Source of the DNA: Pseudomonadota bacterium
GTDB lineage: Bacteria > Myxococcota_A > Bradymonadia > UBA4248
Direction: 5' to 3'
Length of the DNA stretch: 43,194 nucleotides
Assembly: GCA_017441205.1 (NCBI GenBank)
Contig: JAFRYG010000192.1
Span: 1-43,194 of the forward strand
Part shown: positions 8,018-17,900 of the stretch, piece by piece
How positions within the stretch are numbered: the stretch's first letter is position 1
Layout of the letters: the number at the start of each line of letters is the position of its first letter
The notes under the pieces: generated by a model
Databases searched by the model: none
Told to the model about the DNA's origin: nothing
What the model saw: only the letters and a program-made list of their open reading frames with translations
Position numbers and translations under genes: made by a program

Positions 8018-8681
8018 TTTCTTTATAACCTTGCTGCCGTCTGATGGCTGCTGCACTCTGCTGCACTCACAGCATTCACCGGAATACCATCCATACGATG
8101 GCTTCCCCCTTCCCTCATTTTATTATACCACGTATAGGCATACATTCTGTGTGTAGCTATACAACCCACATGTAGTTATATATTAATAGTTTTCCAGGTA
8201 ACCAAGGGTTACCTCACGCTCCCTTCCCACCCGCCGACTCGCCGTCCAACCCAAAATGACCTGCGAATTTGCACACTACCCCCTTTCCGACAGGTGGTCG
8301 TCGTAAAAAAGAAGCATCAGGATGTGCGTGGCGTGTATGGAGCTTCTGTATCATAGCCCGCGTCCGGGGATTAGGATGCAGCAAACCGCCCGTCGGTCGT
8401 CCATACATTATGTACGGGAGACTTTTATCAGACGAATCCGGATGGATACATACGTCACCTCACAATAAGGGAAGGACCATTCCTCCATCTTAATGATGCC
8501 AGCGAGGGGACTTTTGTTTCACTCTGATGTACGATTTTTTTTAATGCGACTTCCGGTATGGTCAGAATCGTTACTTTTTAATTGCAATTATATGAATAAC
8601 GACTTGCAGACAAACGCCCCTTTAGAATAGAAACACGGTGTTTGCATTAGTGAACAGACAACGCGAAATGGATTTTGCAAA
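8018..8681. other. Gene-free stretch, about 660 bp
   Basis: No frame here looks like a protein; the two 60-75 codon frames on opposite strands around 8214-8493 mirror each other and lack start signals. Structures seen: a GGTAACC-AAG-GGTTACC hairpin (8196-8212), a long-range inverted repeat CCGACAGGTGG/CCGCCCGTCGG around 8286-8396 and AGAAGC/GCTTCT enclosed within it. A small RNA is conceivable but I match no known family. The last 150 bp are AT-rich and probably hold the promoter of the next gene. Confidence 0.4.
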
Positions 8682-9314
8682 ATGGTTTTAAATAAAAATT
8701 ACTTTTTGGTTTTGATATTTCTGACTTTTGCTGCCGTCAGCTGTCAAAATGCGTCTCAGAATACCCGAAAACCTTTTGCAGAAGCAGAAACACTGGAATG
8801 CCCGCTTCAAAGCCGGCGCGTCGAAATGACCAATTCGTCCTATCCCGAATACTATTGCGTCGGAATGGACGGACGCATCGGAACATGGCTGCAATTCGAT
8901 GTTAACGGTCGCCTCAGAATCCGCACCGAATACAAAAATGACAAAATGGAAGGGCAATGGATTCAATATCACAGCGACGGATCTGTCGACACGCAGGGAA
9001 CTGTTTCCAATGATATGCGCATCGGTGAGTGGAAACAATTCTACGTCAATGGTGCCCCCAGAAGTATTAAGCACTACGAGAATAATCAGCTCCACGGTCA
9101 CGTTCAGTTATTTTATCAGGAAGGCGGACTGATGGCCGAAGGCGACTATGTCAGTGACTTCGAAGAAGGCCCCTGGAAGGTCTATACCCCCGAAGGAGAA
9201 CTCGCCAGAGAATGCCGGATGGTCCATGGTGAAGAAAAAGACTGTGTCATTTACCTCAAAGATTTTCAGCCTACGACTTACCATTACAACTCAAAAGAAA
9301 GAGGTGCTCTCTAG
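8682..9314 (+). CDS. Lipoprotein with MORN/YwqK-type repeats
   Basis: A 210-residue protein. The first 21 residues form a lipoprotein signal peptide (hydrophobic FLVLIFLTFAAVSC, Cys21 as lipidated residue). The rest carries at least four YwqK/MORN-2 type repeats of about 23 residues: LRIRTEYKNDKMEGQWIQY, GTVSNDMRIGEWKQFY, IKHYENNQLHGHVQLFY and GDYVSDFEEGPWKVY. These beta-hairpin repeats occur in envelope lipoproteins and in some polymorphic-toxin immunity proteins; no partner toxin is next to it. It is a single gene, 65 bp before pckG. The function is unknown. Confidence 0.8.
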   Translation: MVLNKNYFLVLIFLTFAAVSCQNASQNTRKPFAEAETLECPLQSRRVEMTNSSYPEYYCVGMDGRIGTWLQFDVNGRLRIRTEYKNDKMEGQWIQYHSDGSVDTQGTVSNDMRIGEWKQFYVNGAPRSIKHYENNQLHGHVQLFYQEGGLMAEGDYVSDFEEGPWKVYTPEGELARECRMVHGEEKDCVIYLKDFQPTTYHYNSKERGAL

Positions 9315-9378
9315 TATTATAGATTCCGGCCATTGCCGGCAGGCGCCGGTAACGTGACGGAAAATAAAGGAATTCAAT

Positions 9379-11139
9379 ATGGATAAAAAACTCGAAAGAT
9401 TGAACAACACGCGGGTAAACGCAATTATTGAAAAATACGCAGCGCTCTGCGAACCGGCCAAAATTACCGTCATAGATGACAGCGAAGAAGATGCCGCTCT
9501 CTTGCGCAGCCGCGCACTCGAAGGCGGAGAAGAACATCTGCTCGCGATGAAAGGTCATACCTATCACTTCGATGGCATTCAGGATCAGGCGCGCGATAAA
9601 GCCCATACGAAGCTGTTGCTCTCAAAACCGATCAACTTCGGCTTTGAAACCGCAACGCTCGATCGCCAGACGGGACTTGATGAAATCGAAAAACTCCTCA
9701 AGGGCATCATGAAAGGCAAGGAAATGTTCGTACGCTTCTGCTGCCTCGGCCCCGTCAATTCCCCCTTCTCGATTCTGGCCTTACAGCTGACGGATTCCGC
9801 ATACGTTGCACACAGCGAGGATTTGCTTTATCGCAGGGGTTACGAAGCATTCAGGACAGCGAAGAATCCGGATGATTTCTTCGTATTTATCCATAGTGCC
9901 GGAGAACTGGAAAACGGCGTCACCAAAAATGTCGATCAGCGCAGAGTCTACGTCGACCTCGAAGCCAATCGCGTCTTCTCCATCAATAATCAGTATGCCG
10001 GAAACTCCGTAGGGCTCAAAAAGCTCGCATTCCGGCTTGCCATTGCCAAAGCTCACAAAGAGGGTTGGCTGGCGGAACACATGTTCCTCATGGGCGTTCA
10101 TGGAAAGAATAACCGCATCACCTACTTCTCGGGCGCCTATCCGTCGGCATGCGGAAAAACATCGACCGCTATGATTCCGGGACAGAGCATCGTCGGCGAC
10201 GATATCATTTATGCGCGCGAATTCGACGGTGAACTCCGGGCTGTCAATGTCGAGCGCGGTATCTTCGGCATCATCGAAAACGTCAATGCCATCGATGACC
10301 CGGAAATCTTCAACGTCCTGACCCACGAAGGGGAATGCATCTTTTCGAATGTCCTGATTTCGGACGATGGCGTGCCCTACTGGACCGGTTCCGAAGTCGA
10401 TCCCCCGAAAGCCGGCGGTAAACATTACACCGGTCACTGGACTCCGGATATGAAGGATGTCCCGGTTTCGCACAAAAATGCACGATACACCATCAGCCTC
10501 GAATCACTGGCCAACCGCGATCCCGTTCTCCACGATCCCAAAGGTGTTCGTCTGGATGCCATGGTGTACGGCGGTCGGGATTCCGATACCAGCGTTCCGG
10601 TCCTCGAAGCAAAATCCTGGGCGCACGGCGTCCTGCTCGGTGCATGTGTCGAAAGCGAAACCACTGCAGCCACCATCGGCCAGGAAGGCGTCAGGAAACA
10701 CAATCCCTACGCCAACCTCGATTTCATGACGCTGCCGCTCTCCAAGTACGTTGCCGATCACCTCGAACTCGAAAAACGCTTAAAAACGACGCCCAAAGTC
10801 TTTGTCACCAACTACTTCCTCAAAGACGCCAACGGCAAATTCCTCAATCACAAACTCGACAAAAAAGTCTGGATGCTCTGGGCTGAAGCCCGCGTTCATG
10901 GCGAAGTCGATGCGATTGAAACGCCGGTAGGATTCATCCCCAAATACGAAGATCTCGTTCCACTCTTCCAGTCTGCACTGAATAAATCCTATTCCAGAGA
11001 AGATTACGATGCCCAGTTCACTGTACGAATTGAAGCATACCGCGCCAAATGGCAGAGAATGGCCAATATCTTCGCCAAATACGATATGCCCGATAAATTC
11101 GAAGATGAACTCAAAGCTCAAATCGAACGATTAAAATAA
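9379..11139 (+). CDS. pckG: Phosphoenolpyruvate carboxykinase (GTP)
   Basis: A 586-residue GTP-type PEP carboxykinase, which converts oxaloacetate and GTP to PEP, GDP and CO2 in gluconeogenesis. The diagnostic P-loop PSACGKTSTAM lies near residue 255 and is followed by the metal-binding VGDDI. FSGAYPSACGKT, the conserved YWTGSEVDPP and a C-terminal half rich in family residues are seen. It is slightly shorter than the usual 600-620. AAGGA precedes the ATG by 8 bp. A GC hairpin (CCGGC-CATT-GCCGG, 9326-9339) sits in the leader. The BRCT protein gene follows after 39 bp and may share the transcript. Confidence 0.95.
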   Translation: MDKKLERLNNTRVNAIIEKYAALCEPAKITVIDDSEEDAALLRSRALEGGEEHLLAMKGHTYHFDGIQDQARDKAHTKLLLSKPINFGFETATLDRQTGLDEIEKLLKGIMKGKEMFVRFCCLGPVNSPFSILALQLTDSAYVAHSEDLLYRRGYEAFRTAKNPDDFFVFIHSAGELENGVTKNVDQRRVYVDLEANRVFSINNQYAGNSVGLKKLAFRLAIAKAHKEGWLAEHMFLMGVHGKNNRITYFSGAYPSACGKTSTAMIPGQSIVGDDIIYAREFDGELRAVNVERGIFGIIENVNAIDDPEIFNVLTHEGECIFSNVLISDDGVPYWTGSEVDPPKAGGKHYTGHWTPDMKDVPVSHKNARYTISLESLANRDPVLHDPKGVRLDAMVYGGRDSDTSVPVLEAKSWAHGVLLGACVESETTAATIGQEGVRKHNPYANLDFMTLPLSKYVADHLELEKRLKTTPKVFVTNYFLKDANGKFLNHKLDKKVWMLWAEARVHGEVDAIETPVGFIPKYEDLVPLFQSALNKSYSREDYDAQFTVRIEAYRAKWQRMANIFAKYDMPDKFEDELKAQIERLK

Positions 11140-11178
11140 GGCAATTCTCCCCTGACGATTCAAAAAAAGAGAATAACG

Positions 11179-12027
11179 ATGACACTATACGCATACGACA
11201 TCTATTCTGGTTTTATTGAAGACACCCTCAATGTCATTGGTTCGCGCGACATGACTCTCGTCGAGCGATTCCAGAGACTCGGAGATTATTCCGAAAGAGC
11301 ACTCGGATTGCCTGAAGAATTGATGGAAGGCTGGTCAGAGGCCCTCGAAAAACTCATCATGGATCCACCCGAAACCCTTACGACGACTGCCCAGGCCGTA
11401 GCACTGCTCATCATTATGAGGGATGCCGGTCAGCGAAGATTCAGGGTCATTACCGAAGAACGTCAGGATGAACTCTTTTTTCCTGCCTTCGATCATCTCG
11501 GCTACAAGGATTACACGAAGGACTTCATTCATAGCGAAATCGCAGGCTTCAATTCGCCAAATGAGGATATTTCCTGGGGATTCCTCGATGTCAATCAGGT
11601 CGAAAATCTCCTGACTGCAGCCATGGAAGGCGACAGCTTTAAGGAAACCAAGACCGCAGTCATCGCCGGCCGTCTTTCGAATATGGCGCGTCCCGATGCC
11701 GAGCATGCCCTCATCGATGTCGGTATCGAAACTCAGAATTCCATTTCACATAATATCGATTATCTGATTCTCGGTTCAAAAGGAACCGGCGGAACCAAAC
11801 ACGACAAAGTCCAAAACCTGAAGAACGGCGGCAGAAAAATTACGGTCCTCGACGAAGCCGGTTTTGATGCATTGCTCAAATCCCCCAAAAAACCGCCCGA
11901 ATCCTGGACTCAGCAGCAAAAAGACAATTACGAGGACATCGTGCGTTCGTTGAGGCATATCTGGGCTTTCGGACTCGATTTGTACTGCCTGTCTTTCAAG
12001 TACGATCCCGAAGAAAATATTCTTTAG
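11179..12027 (+). CDS. Stand-alone BRCT-domain protein
   Basis: A 282-residue protein with no signal or membrane segment. Residues about 157-235 read as a BRCT domain: TKTAVIAGRLSNMARPDAE, then SISHNIDYLILGSKGTGG, then GGRKITVLDEAGFDALL, matching the family order of beta1, GxL...R, (V/I)SxxxdyLi, Gs...K and the last helix. The 150 residues before it are helical and unfamiliar, and about 45 more follow. BRCT domains usually belong to NAD-dependent ligase, PolX or replication factors and bind phosphopeptides or DNA ends; here the domain stands without a catalytic partner. It lies 39 bp behind pckG and converges on recD2. The BRCT call is by eye. Confidence 0.65.
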   Translation: MTLYAYDIYSGFIEDTLNVIGSRDMTLVERFQRLGDYSERALGLPEELMEGWSEALEKLIMDPPETLTTTAQAVALLIIMRDAGQRRFRVITEERQDELFFPAFDHLGYKDYTKDFIHSEIAGFNSPNEDISWGFLDVNQVENLLTAAMEGDSFKETKTAVIAGRLSNMARPDAEHALIDVGIETQNSISHNIDYLILGSKGTGGTKHDKVQNLKNGGRKITVLDEAGFDALLKSPKKPPESWTQQQKDNYEDIVRSLRHIWAFGLDLYCLSFKYDPEENIL

Positions 12028-12054
12028 AAAGCACCTGAATGACCGCATTCCAAA

Positions 12055-12155
12055 GCGGGGCACTGCCCCGCAATGCGGCGCGTATCTGCGCAGCAGATAG
12101 CGGCGCGGGGGTAGGTGCGTACCTCAAGGTAGCACCGCAGGGGGCGTCCCCCTGC
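12055..12155. repeat. Cluster of four GC-rich hairpins between convergent genes
   Basis: Within 101 bp: GCGGGG-CACTG-CCCCGC (12055-12071); a REP-like unit with core CGTATCTGC-GCA-GCAGATAGCG (12075-12107); GGTGCGTACCT-CA-AGGTAGCACC (12114-12136), which keeps the same CGTA...TAGC asymmetry; and GCAGGGGG-CGT-CCCCCTGC (12137-12155). They lie between the BRCT gene and recD2 and could end transcription from both sides. Confidence 0.8.
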
Positions 12156-12171
12156 CACTCCCAAAACAAAT

Positions 12172-14397
12172 CTAAACCGCATCGATGATTCTGCGCGCCA
12201 GACGTGTATAGCGAGTAGCCGGACGATTATTGTCGATAGCTGATTTGAGCGTATATTGATCGGTGATGAAGATGGCGATCTTACGGGCACGCGTCAGGGC
12301 TGTATAAATGAGATTACGCTGCAGCATAAAGCTCTGTCCGCGCAAAAAGATGCATACGACAGCCGGATACTCGCTGCCCTGTGACTTATGCACCGTACAG
12401 GCATAAGACAAAACCAGATTCTCGATTGCCTTCTTGTTGTATTCGACGATGCGGCCTTCAAAGTCCACGAGGATCTTCCCTTTATCCGCTTCGATGATCG
12501 TACCGATGTCACCGTTATAAACATCCCGATCGTAGTCATTGCGAAGCTGCATCACGCGATCCCCGAGACGAAAATCCTGATACCCCATCTCTATCGGCGC
12601 TCCATGAGGATTCAGCTTGTTCTGAAGGATTTGATTGAGATGCTCCACGCCGCCGGTATTTTGCCGCATCGGACAAAGGACCTGGATATCCGTCATCGGA
12701 TTGATGCCGTATCTTTTGGGCAATTTTTCGCAGACGAGCTGCTCGACCAGAAATTCGGCATGTTCGGACGTTCCGGCATTGAACAGATAGAATTCACACT
12801 TCGGATCCGCCATTTGTTCGCGCGTCGGCACGATGGGATAAAGCCCGCTGTTGATGCGATGGGCATTCTGAACGATCAGACTCTGTTCCGCCTGTCTGAA
12901 AACCGTCTCGAGCCGAATGACAGGCACGCTTTGCGAAGCAATCAAATCCTTCAGAACTGTTCCCATCCCGACGCTGGGAAGCTGATCCACATCGCCGACG
13001 AAAACGATCCTGGCATCATTCGGCAAAGCGACCAGCAATGATCGCATGAGCATAAGGTCGATCATCGAAGATTCATCGATCACATAGATGCCGCTTTCGA
13101 GCGGATTATCCTGATTTCGCGTGAATGCGCCATGGGCATCATCTGAATAGGCATATTCCAGCAAACGATGAATCGTCCTGGCCTCATGTCCCGTCGTTTC
13201 ACTGAGGCGTTTGGCGGCTCGACCAGTCGGTGCAGCGAGGAAAATGGGAATATTCTGTTCCTCGGCGGCGGCAACAAAAACTTTTACGAGTGTCGTCTTA
13301 CCCGTACCCGGCCCGCCGGTAATGACCATGAATTTTTCCGAAAGTCCCGTCAAAACAGCTTTGCGCTGCGATTCCGCCAGCTCAATTCCAAATCGGTTCT
13401 CGATGCGCTGAATGCGCTCCATATCCTCTTCACCCGGACAGCTGTGACTCGATGCGTGGATCATGCGGGCAATTTCCTGCGCCACCGAACACTCCAGATT
13501 CCAAAGGAATGACCGGTAAATAATCGTTTCTCCGTCATCATCCACATCGCGGCGGATGGAACGTCTGTTGATCAGATCATTGATGTAAGGCTGAATACAG
13601 GAAGCATCAATTTGAAGCAGCCGGGCCGCATTCTCAATCAGAATGGGCTTGGGCAGATAGCAATGACCCTCATTGTTCTCCGCATCGTACAGCGCATAAT
13701 CAATACCGGCTTCGATGCGCATCGGATCATCCGGCTTTATCCCCATCTGCATCGCAATCTGATCCGCGCGCTTAAAACCGATTCCGGTGACTTCTTTCGA
13801 CAGAAGATACGGCTGCTGATTGAGAATCGTAACGATCTTTTTGCCATAGATTCCAATCAGTTTTGCCGAAAGATCATACGAAAGCCCATGCCCCTGCAGA
13901 TATACAAAAATCTGACGATTCCCCTGCTTTTCTTCCCAGTCCCTGAGGATGATCTTGAGCTTTTTCTCGGTAATTCCCTGAACTTCCAGCAAACGTTCCG
14001 GATCATGATCAAAGATGTTGATGGTTTCGTCGCCGAATCGTTCGATGATCCGTTCTGCCATCCGAATGCCGATCCCCGTCAGCTGCGATGACAAAAACCG
14101 CACCATTCCTACGCTCGACGTCGGCAATGCAATTTCACACGTATCGACTTTAAGCTGAACCCCGTATTTGGAATCCACCCAGGTCCCCTTGACGCGCACC
14201 TCATCATCCACCTTAAAGAGCGCAAGCGTCCCCACCATCGTAAACGGAATGCGTTTGCGCGTAACTGCATCCAGAATCGCATACGAATTCTCGGGATTGA
14301 CGTATCGAACCCGCGTGATCCTCGCCGTCGTCTGAACGGAATCACCTATCTTGCGCTCAAAACTCGGAAGCGGTATTTTTTGTGGCGTATCGCTCAT
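12172..14397 (-). CDS. recD2: RecD2-type DNA helicase
   Basis: A 741-residue SF1B helicase of the RecD2 kind (RecD-like protein of bacteria without RecBC partnership), moving 5' to 3' on DNA. It has an N-terminal OB-like and helix-hairpin-helix part, then Walker A GGPGTGKTTLVKV at about residue 358, VIDESSMID (Walker B), VGDVDQLPSVG, and near the C terminus ACTVHKSQGSEYPAV and YTALTRARK, all SF1 helicase motifs. Length fits the family (700-850). It is a single gene converging on the BRCT gene; the acylphosphatase gene is upstream. The promoter region holds a direct repeat CCCAATCAC at 14400 and 14427. Confidence 0.93.
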   Translation of the reverse strand: MSDTPQKIPLPSFERKIGDSVQTTARITRVRYVNPENSYAILDAVTRKRIPFTMVGTLALFKVDDEVRVKGTWVDSKYGVQLKVDTCEIALPTSSVGMVRFLSSQLTGIGIRMAERIIERFGDETINIFDHDPERLLEVQGITEKKLKIILRDWEEKQGNRQIFVYLQGHGLSYDLSAKLIGIYGKKIVTILNQQPYLLSKEVTGIGFKRADQIAMQMGIKPDDPMRIEAGIDYALYDAENNEGHCYLPKPILIENAARLLQIDASCIQPYINDLINRRSIRRDVDDDGETIIYRSFLWNLECSVAQEIARMIHASSHSCPGEEDMERIQRIENRFGIELAESQRKAVLTGLSEKFMVITGGPGTGKTTLVKVFVAAAEEQNIPIFLAAPTGRAAKRLSETTGHEARTIHRLLEYAYSDDAHGAFTRNQDNPLESGIYVIDESSMIDLMLMRSLLVALPNDARIVFVGDVDQLPSVGMGTVLKDLIASQSVPVIRLETVFRQAEQSLIVQNAHRINSGLYPIVPTREQMADPKCEFYLFNAGTSEHAEFLVEQLVCEKLPKRYGINPMTDIQVLCPMRQNTGGVEHLNQILQNKLNPHGAPIEMGYQDFRLGDRVMQLRNDYDRDVYNGDIGTIIEADKGKILVDFEGRIVEYNKKAIENLVLSYACTVHKSQGSEYPAVVCIFLRGQSFMLQRNLIYTALTRARKIAIFITDQYTLKSAIDNNRPATRYTRLARRIIDAV

Positions 14398-14446
14398 AAC
14401 CCAATCACGATAGTAAAAACAGTTTCCCCAATCACACTATCATAAT

Positions 14447-14481
14447 TTAGCTGTTAGTTGTTAGTGGTTAGTCGTTACAAG
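14447..14481. repeat. Heptad repeat tract, TTAGNNG type
   Basis: Five consecutive 7-bp units: TTAGCTG, TTAGTTG, TTAGTGG, TTAGTCG, TTACAAG. It lies in the 155-bp gap between recD2 and acyP. Confidence 0.8.
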
Positions 14482-14529
14482 CAATTATCGGGATCGTTTC
14501 TAATGCCCTGAGGTTTGAATTTAACTAAC

Positions 14530-14550
14530 CATTACGCATTACGCATTACG
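14530..14550. repeat. Heptad repeat tract, CATTACG x3
   Basis: Three perfect CATTACG units end 2 bp before the stop codon of the acylphosphatase gene (14553-14555 on the minus strand). A quasi-heptad TTAACTAAC precedes them. Confidence 0.8.
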
Positions 14551-14552
14551 AT

Positions 14553-14828
14553 TCAATATCTTCGAATCTCAAAAACGCCGGATTCATTGGCAACAAGCGA
14601 GATTTCGCGTTCATCGATGGAATCGATCTCGAGAAAGGGCTCATTCCTAAGGTATTCAATCATATTATCGAGAGCGTCCGTTTCACCCTGAGCTTCCATT
14701 TCGACGCTGCCATCGAAACGGTTCCTGACCCAGCCCGATAATCCGAATTTTTGTGCCGCATATCTGGCGCGATATCGAAAGCCGACGCCCTGAACCAAGC
14801 CTTTGAATAAGAAGTGTTTTCTCAACAT
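14553..14828 (-). CDS. acyP: Acylphosphatase
   Basis: A 91-residue acylphosphatase, hydrolysing carboxyl-phosphate bonds such as those of acetyl phosphate or 1,3-bisphosphoglycerate. The signature GLVQGVGFRYRARYAA (residues 10-25) includes the phosphate-binding loop and catalytic Arg23 (in GVGFRYR); LSGWVRNRFDGSVEMEAQG holds the catalytic Asn. Length is normal. It is a stand-alone gene between recD2 and the FG-GAP lipoprotein gene, with a heptad tract at its stop and a REP-like pair 26 bp upstream of its start codon. Confidence 0.95.
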   Translation of the reverse strand: MLRKHFLFKGLVQGVGFRYRARYAAQKFGLSGWVRNRFDGSVEMEAQGETDALDNMIEYLRNEPFLEIDSIDEREISLVANESGVFEIRRY

Positions 14829-14853
14829 TTTGGGTGTTTTGACTTTTTTTGTG

Positions 14854-14926
14854 GCGTGCCTATGCGTCTGTCGGACGCATACGGCACGCTTTGGTCCGGC
14901 TATCGGCTTTGCCGATACGCCTGACC
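14854..14926. repeat. Tandem pair of REP-like hairpins (reverse orientation)
   Basis: Unit 1 (14854-14889): arms GCGTGCC/GGCACGC, inner stem TATGCGTC/GACGCATA, loop TGTCG, one extra C (14882). Unit 2 (14893-14926): arms GGTCCGGC/GCCTGACC (one mismatch), inner stem TATCGGC/GCCGATA, loop TTT, extra C. Read on the minus strand both show CGTAT...ATAG. They lie just behind the stop codon of the minus-strand lipoprotein gene (14930) and could act as its terminator. Confidence 0.85.
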
Positions 14927-14929
14927 CGT

Positions 14930-17900
14930 TTAATTCACGATTTCAATCTCGGTCTTGCACGTATCAATATGAATAATATCCGTATTATTATCCGAATTGC
15001 ATTCGACCGTACTTGCAAATCCGTTTTCATCCAGATTCGTCACCATGATAACATCCTGGCCTTCAAGTTTTGCAAGTTCTTCAGCCGAAACCTCACAACC
15101 AACCTTGTCACACTTCCCGACGCCAAGGATTTCTTTGGTATAGGACGTGCAGATGCGACGACTGCGATCTTCGGGATTGTTTTTATCATAGTAGAAGAAT
15201 GAGGCAGGGAGCTGAGTCGAAACCGGCTTGGTTCCACGATTGCAGAGCTTTCCGCTGATGACGTGCCGGCCATCACTCGTCTCGCCGCAAATCGAACCTG
15301 CAATGAATCGCCCCGTAATATCCGGAACGGCACCTGCACCAAACTGTCCCTGTTTGTTCAAACGGAAATTATTATACATCGGTGCTTTTTTCGTCTTATC
15401 ATCATCAATGCACATATTGGGATGTTTTGCATTCCAGTTTGTTGTCCACTGATCCTTGGTCGGGGCTTTGCCATCATCTTCGATATTAAGAATATTATAG
15501 GAATGCTGATTCCAGATATTGCGCGAAGATACCCAGCGATCTAGACGATCTTTATAGATGACGAGATCGTTGGAACCTATCTGTTTCGTATTTCGCGTCG
15601 CACGGCATACCTTGTAATCCCCAGCCTTCCAGCCATCCGGACGTGTTTTATGCCCCTTTACCATACTGCGTGAAGCACCATTAGTCCGATTCTCCATAAA
15701 ACCAACGGACGAATGAATCGGTTCTACACATTTATACAGTTCCAGAACTTCGGACTCACCGGGAAGGTATTGCGTGTTGCAGTCACTGTCACTCGTGCAT
15801 GTACACAATCCAATATCCTTGTACCCGACATTTTTATTACAGCCCTTGGATGTCGGGCAATCTTCATCATCTATACACCAGATGCCCTCATGAATGGGAT
15901 CGGTGTTGTCTGTATCAGCTGTACAACGCATTTCCGACTCCGACCCCATGACGATTTCGGCACTGCCATCGTCATCGACATCGGCGATGATCGGTGCTTC
16001 CCACGAAGTGCCTGAACTTCTCCGGATGCTGAACAGCACTTTTCCCGTCTTTCCTTCATAGACACGCGTGAAGCATTCATCGGCATAAACGGCTTCCGCC
16101 TGGCCATCGCCATCGAAGTCAAACAGTGAAGACCCCGTCTGCCCCGATGACTGATCCTGCGACCAGCGTTCCCAGAGTACATTTTTATCGGCACATTTTC
16201 CTGCTTCGTATTTTTTGCATCGGGGATCGTACACACCAAAAAGACCTCTCGAAGCAACGCCAATTTCGGGCAGACCATCGCTGTCGAAATCCCCAATCGT
16301 CACGGGACCTCCAATTTGAAATCCACTCACACTCATCAAAGTCTGAACATTATACCCGCCCTTGCCATTATCGACGAGTGCAAACAGTGTGAGTGTATCG
16401 TCACCGACTCTGACAATTTCCGGAAATCCATCCAGGTTCTCATAATCAAAATTGGCAGCTGCTGCTCCAGGCGTTCCAAAATCAGCGTAAGCCGTATACA
16501 CTCCAGCCCCCCCCAGCGTTGCAACTTGTTTCCACGCCTTATTCTCCCAGCGCAAAACATTGCTATCAGAAATCAGCGTCGGATGGCCGCCAAAATACCC
16601 CATGGCTTCGGTACTTCTCCAGCCACTCTTATTGTTGCCTGTAATTTTCTCACCGGTCAGCCCTTTATAAACCGCTGTCCCCGAGATAACCTCGGGAACA
16701 GTATCGCCATCCACGTCAAAAACAGCAGGGGCATTATCTAAATTGCCATTCCACTTTGGCTCATGTTTCTGTGTACTCGGATTCCATTTATAGACGCCCC
16801 TGCGAGCAACGATTTCCATCAATCCATCGCCATCCAGATCAGCGATAGCCGGATAAATACCACCCCCAGTCAACTCAGGAATGGTTTCCAGCGTTTCGCA
16901 GGTTTCCGGATTGATAATCTGAAGACCATTATTTGTCCCGCTATAGGAAACGAATGCGACCACAGTCTTCAGACCGGCTTTATTGCCTAGCTTTCCGACG
17001 ACAGCCGAACTTCTCCCCACAGCACCACCACTCCATCGGCACTGAATGCGTCCTTCAAAAACGCCGGGTTTGGTCGTGTAACGACAGTTTTCGTCATGTG
17101 TCGTCGTTTCATCGTAAGGAATGCAATAGTCTTTCAAACCGCACTCATCGCTCTTACAACAGAATGAGTCTTTTTCCTTACAATTCGCCGTCGACTCGCA
17201 GGTATCGCCGAATGGCGTGCATTTGCCTTTCAGACAGGCGAGTCCTGACGCGCAACGCTCATTCTCAGTGGAATCATTACAGTCGCCATCTTCGGGAATT
17301 TCTGTGATGCATATGCCCTCATGACAGACGAACTCTTCTTTGCAAAGTCTATAGGACGCATTGCATTCACTGCCCTTTTCGAGATCTTTTTCATATTTTC
17401 TGCAAAAGCCCTCAATGCAGTTCAATCCCGTTTCACAAATCAAATGGTTATCGTCTGAGCACTCTCCACCTTCAAGTACATTCTTTGAACAAGTACCATA
17501 GGCACACTCAAGCCCCTCTTCACAAACGTCCTGATTGCCGTCGCAATCCTCACCTATTGAGTGAATAGTTCCGCAAAGACCATTCGAAAGACACGTCTTA
17601 TAGTTTTCATCAGTACAATCATCATCCGATTTGCATTTATCGGCATTTTCATACTCTTCTTCGGTCATGCATTTGCCGAGATAACAGCCCTGGTTTTCGG
17701 GACAAACTGCAGTCTTGTCACTCGGACTGCAAGCATCACCAGACTGAAGTTTCTTCACTTCCTCGCATTTTTCTTTGACGCAGATGGAACCGTCTTCGCA
17801 ATCGTCATCCACGACACACTTGCCATCCTCAGGCTTCGGTTTTTGCCCCGATGCATCGGTACAAACACCGTCCTTGCATTTAAGATCACCCTTGCAAATA

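Noticed and set aside
8214..8493. Two small frames on opposite strands in the gene-free stretch
   Set aside because: They mirror one another across an inverted repeat, lack a ribosome-binding site and have no protein-like pattern.
12388..14091. Long plus-strand frames (12388-13041, 13612-14091) opposite recD2
   Set aside because: No start signals and no recognisable domains, and all lie opposite helicase motifs.
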